Part shown: piece after piece, positions 10,829 to 21,558 of the stretch
Numbering within the stretch: position 1 is the stretch's first letter
How the letters are laid out: each line of letters opens with the position of its first letter
Origin: Setophaga petechia
Taxonomy: Eukaryota > Chordata > Aves > Passeriformes > Parulidae
DNA length: 64,000 bases
Direction of reading: 5' to 3'
NCBI GenBank assembly: GCA_024362935.1
Contig: JANCRA010000168.1
Span: 434,001 to 498,000, forward strand
The notes under the pieces: model-generated
Told to the model about the DNA's origin: nothing
The model's input: only the letters and a program-made list of their open reading frames with translations
The model's database searches: none
Translations under genes and position numbers: made by a program

Positions 10829-11560
10829 AGTGCCACCTTCTCAGCTGGTTGCCATTTGTGTCCTGCTTTCTCTCCTGCCTTCCTCTGTCTGCTCTTTTTC
10901 CCTTCCAGGGTCTCTCTTTACCTGTGGCAGCTCCCAGCCAAAGACCCTCCCTTGAATTTTTTTTTTCCCCTTCCCCATCCAGGTGCTCAGACAGCCCTGG
11001 ATGAAGTTCTGGAGGCTGGCAGTGAAATGTCTTTGTAAGATCTTGCTCCGCGTGTGTCTTGGCCCCTTAAGAATTTGCCTTGTTCCCACCTTAAAAAAAC
11101 TCAATCCCGTGCCAAACTCACTTGATTTCACAGCCACCAGGGTGAGATGGGGTTGGAAGGAGATTGAGAGAAGTGGGATCCCAATTTCCAGCGGTGGGAT
11201 GGGGATTGTGTGGGACTGGGTGGGTGGGATGTATTTGATAGCAAATAAAACTTTGAGAGTTACTGATTTCTGTCCCATTCATTTCCAGTCTGTTGCAGTT
11301 CTGTTTGCAGAGTGCTGCCTTCTCAGCTGATTGTGTTTCTGTCCTCCTTTCTCTCCTGCCTCTCTTTCCCTGCTCTGTTTCTCTCTCAGTGTCTCCCTTG
11401 AGCCAGGGCAGCTGCCACCAAAGACCCTGCCCTGATTTAATTCCCAGTGCAGGAGCTACAACAGCCATGGGTGATGTTCTGAAGGCTGGCAGTGAAATGT
11501 CACTGTAGGATCTTGCTCCACGTGGCTTTTGGCCCTTCTTAAGAGCTTTGCCTTCAAGGG
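10829..11560 (+). repeat. Direct duplication of a ~260-bp unit with embedded zinc-finger 3' flank
   Basis: 10,829-11,085 and 11,308-11,560 share the order CAGAGTGCYRCCTTCTCAGCTG, a pyrimidine tract, GAGGCTGGCAGTGAAATGTC and GGATCTTGCTCC. Between them (11,070-11,300) lies a copy of the 3' flank found downstream of ZNF2 and ZNF3, including GATAGCAAATAAAAC with AATAAA at 11,244-11,249. This suggests a lost zinc-finger copy. Confidence 0.6.
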
Positions 11561-11609
11561 CAGGAACATCTTTTCCTGGCTGGAACTGGAATTCCAGAAC
11601 CTTGGAGTG

Positions 11610-11790
11610 TGTGCTGTGCATGACCATATAGACTGGGATCATGTGGACTGGGATTGTGTGTGTTGGGATTGTACAGACTGGGATCACATGGACTGGGATT
11701 TCACACGCTGGGCCCATAGGGATTAGGAGCAGAGACTGGGATCATCCAAACTGGACCATACGGACCGGGATGGCTGCACCGGATCAATGT
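11610..11790 (+). repeat. Short GACTGGGAT minisatellite
   Basis: Imperfect units of GGACTGGGATYRTGT, about nine copies, related to the CTGGGA arrays. Confidence 0.7.
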
Positions 11791-11879
11791 GAACCGAGGG
11801 GGTCCCGCCCTGCGCAGGGGTCCCTCCCCATCCTGCCCGGGGGCGCAGCCAAACCTCTCTGGAATGAACGCAGAGGTCC

Positions 11880-12500
11880 AGGAGGGATCCCAGTGCCAAT
11901 CCCATTTCCAATCCTGGTGCCAGTCCCAGAGTGATCCTGGCGCTGATCCCGGTCCCGGTGCCAGCCTCAGTCTCCATCTCAGTCCCAGAGAACTCCCAGT
12001 GCTGATTCTGGTTCTCGTGTCGATCTCAGTCCCAGAGCAATCCCAGTCCCAGTCCCATTCTCGATTCCGAAGCAGTGCCATTCTCGTGCCGGTGCTGGTG
12101 CTGGTTTCAGTGCTGGTCTCAGTCTCGGTCTCAGAGCGGTTCTGGACCCAGTGTTGCTCCTGGTTCTGGTCTTGGTCCCGGAGTGCTCCCAGTGCCAATC
12201 TCAGTCTCGGTCCCGGTCCCAGAGCAGTCCCGCTGCGGGTGCCGGGTTCCAGTCTCGGTCCTGATCCCAGTCCTGGAGCGCTGCCGGTGCCAGTCCCAGT
12301 TCCAAAGCGCTCCTGGTGCCGGTCCCAGTGTCAGGCTTGGTCCCAGTCTTGGTCCCAGTGCCAGTTCTGGGGCTGGTTCTGGTCTGGGTGTCAGTCCCAG
12401 TCCCGGTGCCGGTCCTGTAGCGCTGCCAATCCCAGTTCCAGTGTCGGTCTCAGTCTTGCTGCTGGTGCTGGTTCTGCTGCTGGGTTTGGTCTCAGTCCCG
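11880..12500 (+). repeat. CAGTCCCRGTGC minisatellite
   Basis: Hexamer-based array (CAGTCC/CGGTCC/CAGTGC). It is open in several frames on both strands because the unit is a multiple of three. I do not regard any of these frames as a gene. Confidence 0.8.
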
Positions 12501-12855
12501 GAGAATTTAGGCCCATTTGGGTGATTTTAGGCCAAACTGGGCAGGTTTAGGGTGGGGTTCAGGTCCCTTGCAGTGATTTCAAGCCTTTTAGGGTGGATTT
12601 TAGGCCCCTTTGGCTGATTTTAGGCCAAATCTGGTGGGTTTTAGGGTGGATTTTTGATTTCATTTGGATCATATAAGCTCATTTGTGTGGAGTTTGGGCG
12701 CGTGTTTGGGTGATTTTAGGAAATCCGGGCAGGTTTAGGGTGCACTTTAGATGCCTTTGGCTGATTTTAGGCATGTATGGGTGGATTTTAAGCCTCTCTG
12801 GGTAATTTTAGGTTGAACCAAGCCTTTTAACAGTGATTTTAGGTCCCTTTGTGTT
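12501..12855 (+). repeat. GATTTTAGGCCC tandem units
   Basis: Units of GATTTTAGGCCNNTTTGG, paralogous to 9.1-9.41 kb and likewise followed by an LTR that begins TGTTAG. Confidence 0.6.
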
Positions 12856-14245
12856 AGAGATGGCTAATGAGATGATTGGCTCTCACAATTAAGGGATGAG
12901 TACTGTGTGAATATTAAGAGAAGCTTTATTGATATGTGATTATGTTATTGCAGTCTGTTGTTTAGATGTCCTCTGTTCTACCCACAGTCCCCTTTCCCCC
13001 CTATTGTTACATCAGACAGCCGGAGCCATCCAGGACAGGTGGAAAGGTGGTGTCCTGATTTAGGGCAAATTTGGTAGAGAATGTCCAAAGGGGCCCCTCC
13101 AGAAAGCAAACCCACACAGCCCCTCCCCTCAACCGGGTTGGGATGGATTCCTCGGAGAGAAGTGGAAAGAACCTGTTTATTTAACAGGCACAGCACCCCC
13201 AGCACACACAAAAATGAACAATACCAGGTGACACCACTCTGTCACTGCTCTGACAAAGATGACAAATTCAGAAAGTCTCTCTGGGGGTGGTCGCTCTGTT
13301 CTCAGTCCCTCTGGCACTGGGGCAGCTGCTGCAGCCACAAGGTGCAAACTCTCGGTGCTCCCATGTCCCACTCGAGCAGGTTCCAGTGGGTCCAAAAAAA
13401 GGAGAGGAGAAACAGTCCAGGAAGAAATCTGGACTGTTTAGCTAAACTAACTAATGAGCAGAAGCAATAGCAAAGCAGGAGCAAAGCAGGAGCGAGAGCA
13501 GAGCAAAAAGCCAAGCAAAAGCAAACGCAGCACCAGGTACTGCCCCATCTGTGTGTCCCACCAGCCACGGGGGAGCGGCTGATAAGAAACCAAAACAAAA
13601 CTTTCACTCTTCATAGCCAGTCTCAAAGGCACAGAACATGATATCCAGCATAAACAGAGCACATGAATGGGGACACAAGCACCATAACGTCACCCTAGGA
13701 CAAGCTGTCAGCTCCAGCTGCAGGCAGGCCTGGAGACCCTTTGGTTTTGGTTACAATGCATTCTATACTTTTCTTTGCTGAGCATCTTCATACAGTAGAA
13801 GCAATCTATACCCTTACTTTTACCTATAGCCTGTCAAAACTCCTATAATTACCATATTGATGTTACTATTCTCCAATCACTAAAAGTTAGTACATTACAG
13901 TTTAAGCTAGAAGTTGTTTTTCAGTTTTCTTGCAGGGGAAAATTCTGAGACCTTTTTTCTACTTGCAACTTTGCTGCCTTGTTTGCCTGTGCTATCTTTC
14001 TGCTTGATAAAAACATCATCTTGTTTGGGGTGGTTTTATCCTATGCTCTAAGCCATAAACCCCCTTCTAACTAACACACCCTTTGCCTCCTTGGTTAGCC
14101 AGTAAGACTGGCTCAGCAATTCTTTTCTTCTAGATCAAAACTTGCTCCCATCTGTATTCCTTCATCAGACTCCACATTTAAAAATCTTTCTGTTAAGCAT
14201 ACATATCTGTGAGACTTTCTTGTCAAACTTTCACCCTTCCCAACA
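12856..14245 (-). mobile_element. ERV4 3' LTR, split by a second LTR
   Basis: On the minus strand, a polypurine tract (AGAATGGGGGAGA, plus 14,246-14,258) precedes TGTTGGGAAGGG at 14,245. The lower part, with AATAAAGCTT near 12,930, ends CATCTCTAACA at about 12,856. Positions 13,051 to about 13,723 are a foreign LTR of the TGTCCTGATTTAGGGCAAATTTG family. Removing it leaves an LTR of about 710 bp. The edges of the insert on the 13.7-kb side are approximate. Confidence 0.5.
13051..13723 (-). mobile_element. Nested LTR, TGTCCTGATTTAGGGC family
   Basis: Begins TGTCCTGATTTAGGGCAAAT on the plus strand and has minus-strand AATAAACAGG near 13,170. The same family is at 23,257-23,932 and, inverted, at 57,731-58,406. 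This sequence is characteristic of songbird LTR elements. No convincing target-site duplication is seen. Confidence 0.55.
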
Positions 14246-15545
14246 TCTCCCCCATTCTGATGAACAAAAAAGATGCTGGAAACTGTCTTATTCATCATTC
14301 TCTGCACACATTGAAGTGCACAGGGTACCACTACCATAATTCCAATTATCACCACTAACACAATCAAGCCTCACTTACAAAGTTCCTTCAGCCAAGTTGC
14401 AACGCTCCAACCATCAAACTGTCTTACCAAGATGGATCATCTGTTGTAATTTGGTCAGCTAAATCTTTTAAGTTTTGCAGCTGTTTAGGAATTGAAGAAT
14501 GATCAGACAAATTCATACAACACAATCCTTCAAAATCTTCACAGCCATGCCCATGTGCTAGTAAAAGAAAGGCAACAGCAGCTCTGTTTTGTAAAGTGGC
14601 ATGTCTGACTGCCTCTTCATCTGTCAGCAAATCACTAATTATGGTAGATGTGGCATTTACTTCTTTACTGAGCCAACACCCTAATTTGTTTAACTGTTTC
14701 AATGCAATTGCAGAACTTATCTGAGGCAAAAAAATGCTTGTAACAATTGATTTTCCAGAGTTCCAGGGGTGAAACTCACCATCGCAGTTGCTGTCACAAC
14801 GATGCCCTAAGGAAGATCTTATTTTTCTATTTTTCTTTTTGATTGCTTTTTTGACACTGGGAGCAATTATTGTAAGTTGTTCCAGTGCACAAGGACCACC
14901 ATCTATTTTTGAGGGAATACCTTGCCAAGCCCTGTCTCCACACATGAGCCAAATTCCTTTAGGAAATCGAACTGGAAGTTTGTTAAACAATCTGTATGAG
15001 GTTCATCATATCTAAGAAGCTTAGTTTGATTACACGAAGAAGTCATATTGCTATAAACTGGGTGATAAGGAGTAACATTTAAATGTGGCCCATTTCTTCC
15101 TACAAAATGAAACAAATAACAAGTGTCCATAGTTAGTGAGCCTAAAATTTCTAATTCTTGAAGGTCAGATTTATCAACTTTAAAATTATCAATATAAGTT
15201 TGGTGTCTTGAGCTGGGAGTTGGGGAAATGTGATGATCATCATATGGCCAATATTTCTCAAAAGAAACATTATCAAAACCCTCTGGGAAAGGAACTCCAA
15301 CTAAACAAGTTGAAAAAGGTTTATCAGGGCTAGTGTTAGATAAGCAAATGGTGTCAGAGCCTGCGGACTTGGCTAAAGAAACCCAAACATTTGGTTTTGG
15401 TTAAGTTACAGGTAAAGCTTCACTGCAAAGATAAAACTAAAAAGTTAAAAACAGCATGCACCAGTGCCACTAATAATACAACTCCATTCTTTTCTTGATC
15501 CATTTCTGGCAGACAGTTTTCTCTGAGTGGTTCTGTGTAGTTCAT
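14113..15545 (-). pseudogene. env: ERV4 env, gamma-type, degraded
   Basis: Fragments in several frames form an Env with a surface part (14,903-15,400), a transmembrane subunit (14,424-14,990) and a hydrophobic anchor (14,250-14,367). The TM part shows the LQNRAAVAFLLLAHGHGCED heptad/immunosuppressive-like region followed by an intact CX6CC motif (CEDFEGLCC), placing it with gamma/D-type envelopes that link SU and TM by a disulfide. It closely resembles ERV2 env at 39.9-41.2 kb. Frameshifts separate the pieces, so it is not coding. It lies directly upstream of the ERV4 polypurine tract and LTR. Confidence 0.75.
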
Positions 15546-15630
15546 GTTTGGGTGCCCGTCTCTCGGCTCCCACTCACAGGGTCACTGGCTGGTGCAGAAG
15601 CAGCCACGGGCTTTGATGGGTGGTATGATT

Positions 15631-17400
15631 TCACTGTTTTGCTGGAATCCACTTGAGTCCTGTATCTGTAGAAATACACGAAAAACCCTTGCCCCATGTA
15701 ATAAGCTCAAATGGTCCCTCTATTTTTCCTGATTCTTGATTTTTAATTAAAACTGGGGGGTGTTCCTTCAGTTTTGCTTTTTTATTGTTCTTGAAATGTC
15801 TGTAAATAGCTTCTGCAGAGCTATTCAAAAAGTTGTAAACATACAAAGCCCTATTCAGCCTCCTCTGAGGTGTATCCTGGGCTCCCCCCCTTTTTGTGGA
15901 TCTAAAATATGTTTTAGAGTTTGATGTGTTCTTTCCACCATTCCCTGACCTGTAGGAGAGTAGGGAATACCAAATGTATGGTGAACACTCCAGTCATTTA
16001 AAAATGTGGTCAATTCTTGTGAAGCATTTGAAGGACTATTATCAATTTTAATTTCTTGAGGGACACCCAGTGAGGAAAATGCTTGTGAAAAATGCTGGCA
16101 AACATGCTCAGCTGTTTCTCCTGTATGTACAGACGCAAAAACTGCTTTTGGAAATGTATCAATAGAGACATGGATATTTTTAAGTTTCCCAAAGGAAGGG
16201 TACTTTGTGACATCTGTTTGCCACTTCTGCAAACTCTCCAACCCCCTTGGGTTGGTTGCCTCTGTAGAAGGGATAGGTTGAACTAGCTGGCAGTCAGGGC
16301 AAGCCCGTACAATGGCTTGTGCTTGCTCTAGGGAGATGTGAAAATCTCATCTGATCACCCGTGCATTTTGGTGAAAAAAGGCATGACTCAATTTAGCTTG
16401 TTCAACAATGTCAGGCAAGGGAGCTGCAGGAAGCACAGACGTGCAGCCTTTACTGTCTCCTGCAGCTCCCTCATCACACGCTGCTGATGCCAGTGCATCA
16501 GCTCCTGCATTCCCTTCTGCCATAAATCCTGGGAGACCAGAGTGAGCTCTAATGGGAGCAACAAAGGAAGGATTAGTCCTGTGTAACAAAATTTGATCAA
16601 GACAGGTAAGCCAAAGACACAAGTTGTGATTGCCAACATCTTTTAAAACAGACCCTTCAATTCTCTTACCAATGTTAGCAACATATGCAGAATCAGTGAC
16701 TAAGTTAAAAGGTTCTGGGAAGAGCTGAAATGCTCTTACAACTGCAGCCAATTCAACAATCTGAGGAGAACCTTCAACCTTTTCAATGTCTTGTTCCCAG
16801 GATTTAGTGTTTTTATTTTGCCAGGTAACTACTGCCTTGTGTGTTTGTCCTGACCCATCCTGAAGAGAGTAACTGCATCTAAAGGTTCTTCACTGATAAG
16901 GGGTTTCTCTTTGTAGCATAATTTAGCTTTGATCACTTTGTGTGCTGGATAAAGAATAGAGCAAACACCTGGAAAATCTAACAAGGCATACAGTAAATCT
17001 TCTGACTTTTGCGTGGCCCAATCAAAATAGGATTTAATCATAGGTAAATAGATGATTTTAAATTCACAACCTGCTATGGCAAGAAGCCTTGCCCTGCCCT
17101 TAATGACAATTTGAGAAATCATCTCTAAAGGTGTGAAGATTGTCTTTGGTGCACTGTAAGAAAGAAAAACCCATTCAATTATTAAAAAAGATCATTTTGA
17201 GAGGAGTCCCACGGGAAGATGAGGCCATGCAGTCTCAGCGTTTCTCCTAGAACTGCAAGGAAAAAAGGTTTATCTGGAGCATAACTATGTGCTTGTCTAT
17301 TTTGCAGAGCATCAGTAATTTTCTCCAAAGCCTTGCTAGCTTCAGGAGCAGGAGATCTGGGGGATGATTTTTTGGCTCTTTGACTGTTTTTTGTTGCCCA
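15631..17400 (-). pseudogene. pol: ERV4 pol (RT connection, RNase H, integrase), degraded and 5'-truncated
   Basis: From 5' to 3' on the minus strand: an RT connection fragment (17,182-17,400); a connection/RNase H part (16,829-17,122) where TLF leads into a frameshift at the first catalytic Asp; RNase H with the TDSAY motif and the integrase amino end with H-X3-H (16,347-16,751); the integrase core with QTDVTKY and GMVERTHQ, but KIDNSPSN in place of the usual TDNGPAY (15,855-16,241); and the integrase C-terminal domain (15,631-15,846). Stops and frame changes separate every block. The palm with YMDD, protease and gag are missing, because the element breaks off at about 17,400 into CpG-rich DNA. 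Confidence 0.75.
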
Positions 17401-17439
17401 GCGATGAGATGCAGGTCCCGCTGGTTTAAGAGAGTAAAC

Positions 17440-17820
17440 TTCTGATTTCTGTGCACCTCGGCCACAGAGCCCACGCCGGCCCCGCCGTGCAGGTCGGAGC
17501 CCCGCGGGGCCGGGCACGGGGCAGGCTGGGACAGCGGTGCCAGGGCTGGGAATGGGGCAGGCTGGGACAGCGGTGCCAGGGCTGGGAATGGAGCACCGAG
17601 GGTGTGGCTGCTGCTGGGGGAGGAGGAGGAGGAGGGAGGGAAGGGCGGGGATGAAGGGGGAGGAGGAGGCGGGGTCAGGGGGGAGGAGGAGGGGGGATGG
17701 AAGAGAAGGGGGAGGAAGAGGAGGGACAAAGGAGCATCAATAAATGAAGAAAACCACGCGGTCGACCCTTCCTGAATTTGCAGCTCCGACCTGTGGGATC
17801 ATTGCCCCCCCATCGCGCAG
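17440..17820 (+). promoter_or_regulatory. CpG/G-rich promoter-like block with candidate first exon and donor
   Basis: GC-rich, with GGGAGGAGGAGG runs, then ACCACGCGGTCG...CATCGCGCAG followed by GTAAGC (donor at 17,821). The same block, in the same orientation, ends at 21,329 next to ZNF2 (CATCGTGCAG|GTGAGC). It probably represents a duplicated non-coding first exon of the zinc-finger family whose downstream exons are absent here. Confidence 0.45.
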
Positions 17821-17989
17821 GTAAGCGGGGAGGGGGAGCTCAGCTCAGATATCCTGGGAGTTCCCTGGGCGGGGCTATTTATAACCTCTAGCATCCCGGG
17901 GAGATGGAAAAGGGGAACTTTTCGGATCGCTGGGTCTCCCAGCAGCCTGGGCAGGGCGGGCACCGAGGAGAAGGGGGACCCCCAGTCCA

Positions 17990-18360
17990 AGCGTGACCCC
18001 AGCAGCTGGGACAGGGGGAACCTACCCGGGCACCTGCGGGATGGGGGCCGATGCTCCCGGGTTCCGGAGTTCAGGCAGCGCCGGAGCCGCGCGATCCCGG
18101 CCGTCCTCTGCTCCCGCCGCTTCCTGCTGCCGCTCCGCCTCTTCCTCCCTCCCTCCCTCCTCCTCCTCGCCCGGTCCCGGAGCCCTTGCAGCCCGCGGGA
18201 GGGGCGGGGATGGAGCCGGGACAGGTCGGAACGGAGCGAGGGCTGGGGGGGATGGCAGCAGCGGGAGTGACTGGGCTGTACTGGGATCATGCTGGGAGCA
18301 GCTCCCGGGTGACTGAGTTCTACTGGGACTGTACTGGGATCACACTGGGAGTGAGGAGGA
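17990..18360 (+). promoter_or_regulatory. CpG-rich block containing ATGGAGCCGGGACAGGTC
   Basis: A CpG-dense stretch carries ATGGAGCCGGGACAGGTCGG at 18,210 and runs directly into CTGGGA minisatellite units. The same 18-mer occurs on the minus strand at about 21,020, again at the edge of a CTGGGA array. A coding role is unproven. Confidence 0.35.
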
Positions 18361-18419
18361 GCAGCGCGATGGCTCCAGCGCTGGGGCTGGGGGGGGCAGC
18401 GAGAGCTGAGGGGGACCCC

Positions 18420-18870
18420 CGGCACCGGGACTCTCTGATCGCTCATCCCGGAGCACCGGGGGGCCCCTGAACCCCCATTCCTGGGTTCCAGGATCCCCCC
18501 GCACCCCCATTCCCGGGCATGGGATCCACCTGCACCCCCTTATCCGGCACCAAAAACCCCGGCACCCCCTTCCCGGCCATCCCGCCTCTCCCAGCACCCA
18601 GAGCCCCCTTTTCCTTCACCCAGAGACCCCCTGGACCCCAATTCCTGCCTTTTCCAGCCCCCAGCCCCTCCCCTCCTCAACACCGAGGACACCCGGCACC
18701 CCTATTCCCAGCCATCCCGGGTTTTCCCACTTTTTGTTGGGAATGGGGAACATCGGGGACCCTTGGAGCTCCCTTTCCTGGATGCAGGAACCCCCTTAGT
18801 CCAGCCCGTCCCCCCTCTGCCCACTGCAGCCTCCCCTTTTCTCAGTCCTGGAACCCCCAAACCCCGTTTC
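18420..18870 (+). repeat. C-rich CACCCCCATTCCCGG minisatellite
   Basis: Imperfect ~30-bp units of CCCCCATTCCYGGSMTCCCGG-like sequence. The open frames are compositional. Confidence 0.6.
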
Positions 18871-19124
18871 CTGCTCTCCCAGCTCTCCCTTTGGTTCCCC
18901 CTTTGGTTCCCCCGTGCCCCCCCAGCCCCCAAATCTCGGTGTCCCCCCAGTTCTCCTGTCCCTGCGTTCCCTGCCCGTGGCGCTGTCGGAGCCCTGCCCG
19001 GGGTTCCCCCAGTTGGTGTCCATGGGGTCCCTGGCTGGGATCCCCTTCCAGCGGGATCTGGGCACAGCCAGAGCCGGCACCACGAGCGGCTCCGGCACGG
19101 GGCCACCAGGGAGCTGCTGCAGGT

Positions 19125-20790
19125 GCATCCTGCCATTCCCAGTTGCTCCCAGTTGCTCCCAGTGGCTGCGCAGTCGGCTCCCAGCATGCGCCTGGCAGCT
19201 CCCAGCACCCTCCAGACAGGGACCAATCACACCCCCTACAATCCCAGTCCGATTGTAGCTACTCCCAGTATGATCCCAGTCACTCCCTGTATTATCCTGG
19301 TCTTTTGTAGTGTAACTCAGATCACTCCCAGTCTGATGCCAGTGGCCTCCAGTGTGATCCCAGTTGCTCCCTGTCAATGCCAGCATGACCCCAGGAGCCT
19401 CCAGTATGATCCCAGTGACTCCCAGTCTCTCCCAGTTTATCCCAGTCACCTGCAGAATGCTCCCAGTCACTCCCAGTTCCTCCCAGTTCCTTTCAGCATG
19501 ATTCCAGTCCTCAGAGCCACTCCCAGTCAATCCCAATATGATTCCAAGCACCCTCAGTGTGATCCCAGTCTCACCCAGCATGGATCCAACTGCTCCCACT
19601 GTCATCCCAGTATGATCCCAGTTGCCTCCAGTATAGTTCCACTTGTTCCCAGTTCCTTCCAGCATGATCCCAGTTGTCCCTAGAATAGTCCCAGTCCCTC
19701 TCAGCATGGTCCAGCTCACTCCCAGTTGCCCCCAGCATGGTCCCAGCTGTTCCCTCTGTGCTTCCAGTCCTCCCAGTTTGGTCACAGACAGTCCCAGCAT
19801 ATCCCAGTTAGCCTAGTACAGTTCTAGTTAGCTCAGAATGATCCCAGTCTTTCCCAGTTCCTCCCAGTTGCCTCCAGCATGATCCCAGTTTCTGGCAGTT
19901 GCCCAAAGTGTGTTCCCAGTGGCTCCCAGGATGACCCCAGCAGGAGCAGTAGTCACTCCCAGTATGGTTCCAGTCACCCCCAGGATGACCCCAGTCAGTC
20001 CCCGATACTCCCAGCATTATTGCAGTCATGCTCAGAGTGACTCCCTGGCACTCCCAGTGTGGGCCCAGTTGCTCCCAGTCACTTCCAGTATGGTTCCAGT
20101 CAGAGCCAGAACCTTCCCAGTCACTCCCAGAATGATCCCAGCCATTTCCCATAGGATCCCAGTATGACCCCAGCATGGGCACAGCTGCTCCCATGATCAT
20201 CCAGTGTGGTTCCAGTTGCTCCAATTTACCCCCAGTGTGGTTTCAGTCTCCCAGTGTATCCCAGTTGCTCCCAGCATGTTCCTGGTCACTGCCGGTTGCC
20301 CTGAGTTGCTTCCAGCCTGATGCCAGTTGCTCACAGCCACTCCCAGTCACTCTCAGTGCAGTCTCAGTGGCTGCCAGTATGATCCAGTATGATCCCAGTC
20401 ACTCCCAGCATTGCCCAGCTTCTCCTACTGTGATCCCAGTAGGATCCCAGTAGCCTCTACGACGGTTCCAGTCACTCCCTGTTCCTCCCAGTGTGATCCC
20501 AGTTGTCCCTAGTATAGTTCCAGGTACTACATAGATGATCCCAGTCCCTGCCAGCATGGTCCCAGTCATGCCCAGTTGTCCCCAGTGTACACCCAGTCAT
20601 TCCCACTCGTTCCCAGGTACCCCCAGCATGGGGTGCCAGTTCTTCCCAGCATGGTCCCACCTGTTCCCAGTGTGGTTCCAGTCCCCTGAGTATGGTTAAC
20701 AGACACTCCTGGTATATCCCAGTGTCCCTCAGCATGCTCACAGTCATTCCCAGTCACTCCCAGTACAAACCAGTCCCAGTGCTGCCACTG
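19125..20790 (-). repeat. Long TCCCAGT minisatellite (reverse of CTGGGA)
   Basis: About 1.65 kb of degenerate ACTCCCAGTATGATCCCAGT-type units, the reverse complement of the 4.4-5.4 kb array. Frames of up to 334 codons cross it on both strands and are not supported as genes. Confidence 0.85.
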
Positions 20791-20929
20791 CTGGGATCCC
20801 CCAGGCCTGTGTGTGTTCCCCCCTGGTGGATGTGCCGAGAGCTGCCCCAAGGGCTGGCAGTGGCCAGGCAGGGTCCCCAGCAAGGCCCAGTTTGGATGTG
20901 CAGCCCCCAGTTTGCCCAGTTTGCCTCTC

Positions 20930-21329
20930 CTTTGGCCCGGGCCAGCTTCCCCCCGCCCGCAGCGGCTGGGACCAGCCGAGAGCCCCGCGCTGCCCATCCC
21001 GACCTGTCCCGGCTCCATCGCCGCTCCTGCCACGGGCTACAAGGGCTGCGGGAACGGGGCACCGAGGGTGTGGCTGCTGCTGGGGGAGGAGGAGGAGGGA
21101 GGGAAGGGCAGGGATGGAGGGGGGGGAGGAGGCGGGGTTAGGTGGGAGGAGGAGGGGGAGGGATGGAAGAAGAGAAGGAGGTGGAGATAAGACAGAGGAG
21201 GAGCGGGACGAAGAGGAAGAGGAGGGACAAAGGCGGATCAAGGCTGAGCGCAGGGAACCACGCGGTCGGTCGATCCCTGCCTGAATTCGCAGCCCCCACC
21301 TGTGGGATCATCACCCCCCCATCGTGCAG
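20930..21329 (+). promoter_or_regulatory. CpG-rich promoter and candidate first exon of ZNF2
   Basis: GC-rich sequence paralogous to 17.44-17.82 kb, ending with GTGCAG|GTGAGC (donor at 21,330). The finger exon needs one base from the exon before it. In that frame the candidate exon has a TGA near 21,245 and no downstream ATG, so the first exon is probably non-coding or another start is used. Confidence 0.45.
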
Positions 21330-21558
21330 GTGAGCGTGGAGGGGGAGCTCGGCCCAGATATCCCGGGGGGTCCCTGGGTTGGGTTTTTGGGGGGATGTTT
21401 GGAGAATGAAGAAGTGCAAGGCTGAGCGGAAAAGGCCCCTCGGGGGGACATCGGGGGGGTGGCGGTGGCTGCTGCTGGGGACGGCCTGGGGGGATCTCCT
21501 TGCCCTTGCCTGTGGCACGGAGGCAAATCCCATCCTATCCTTGTCCTTCCTCGCCCAG

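Noticed and set aside
11701..12550. 253-codon plus-strand and 165-codon minus-strand frames
   Set aside because: Both lie in a hexamer-based minisatellite whose unit is a multiple of three, so several frames stay open together.
18519..19800. Frames of 263, 306 and 334 codons on both strands
   Set aside because: They cross C-rich and TCCCAGT minisatellites, consist of low-complexity residues and overlap each other on opposite strands.
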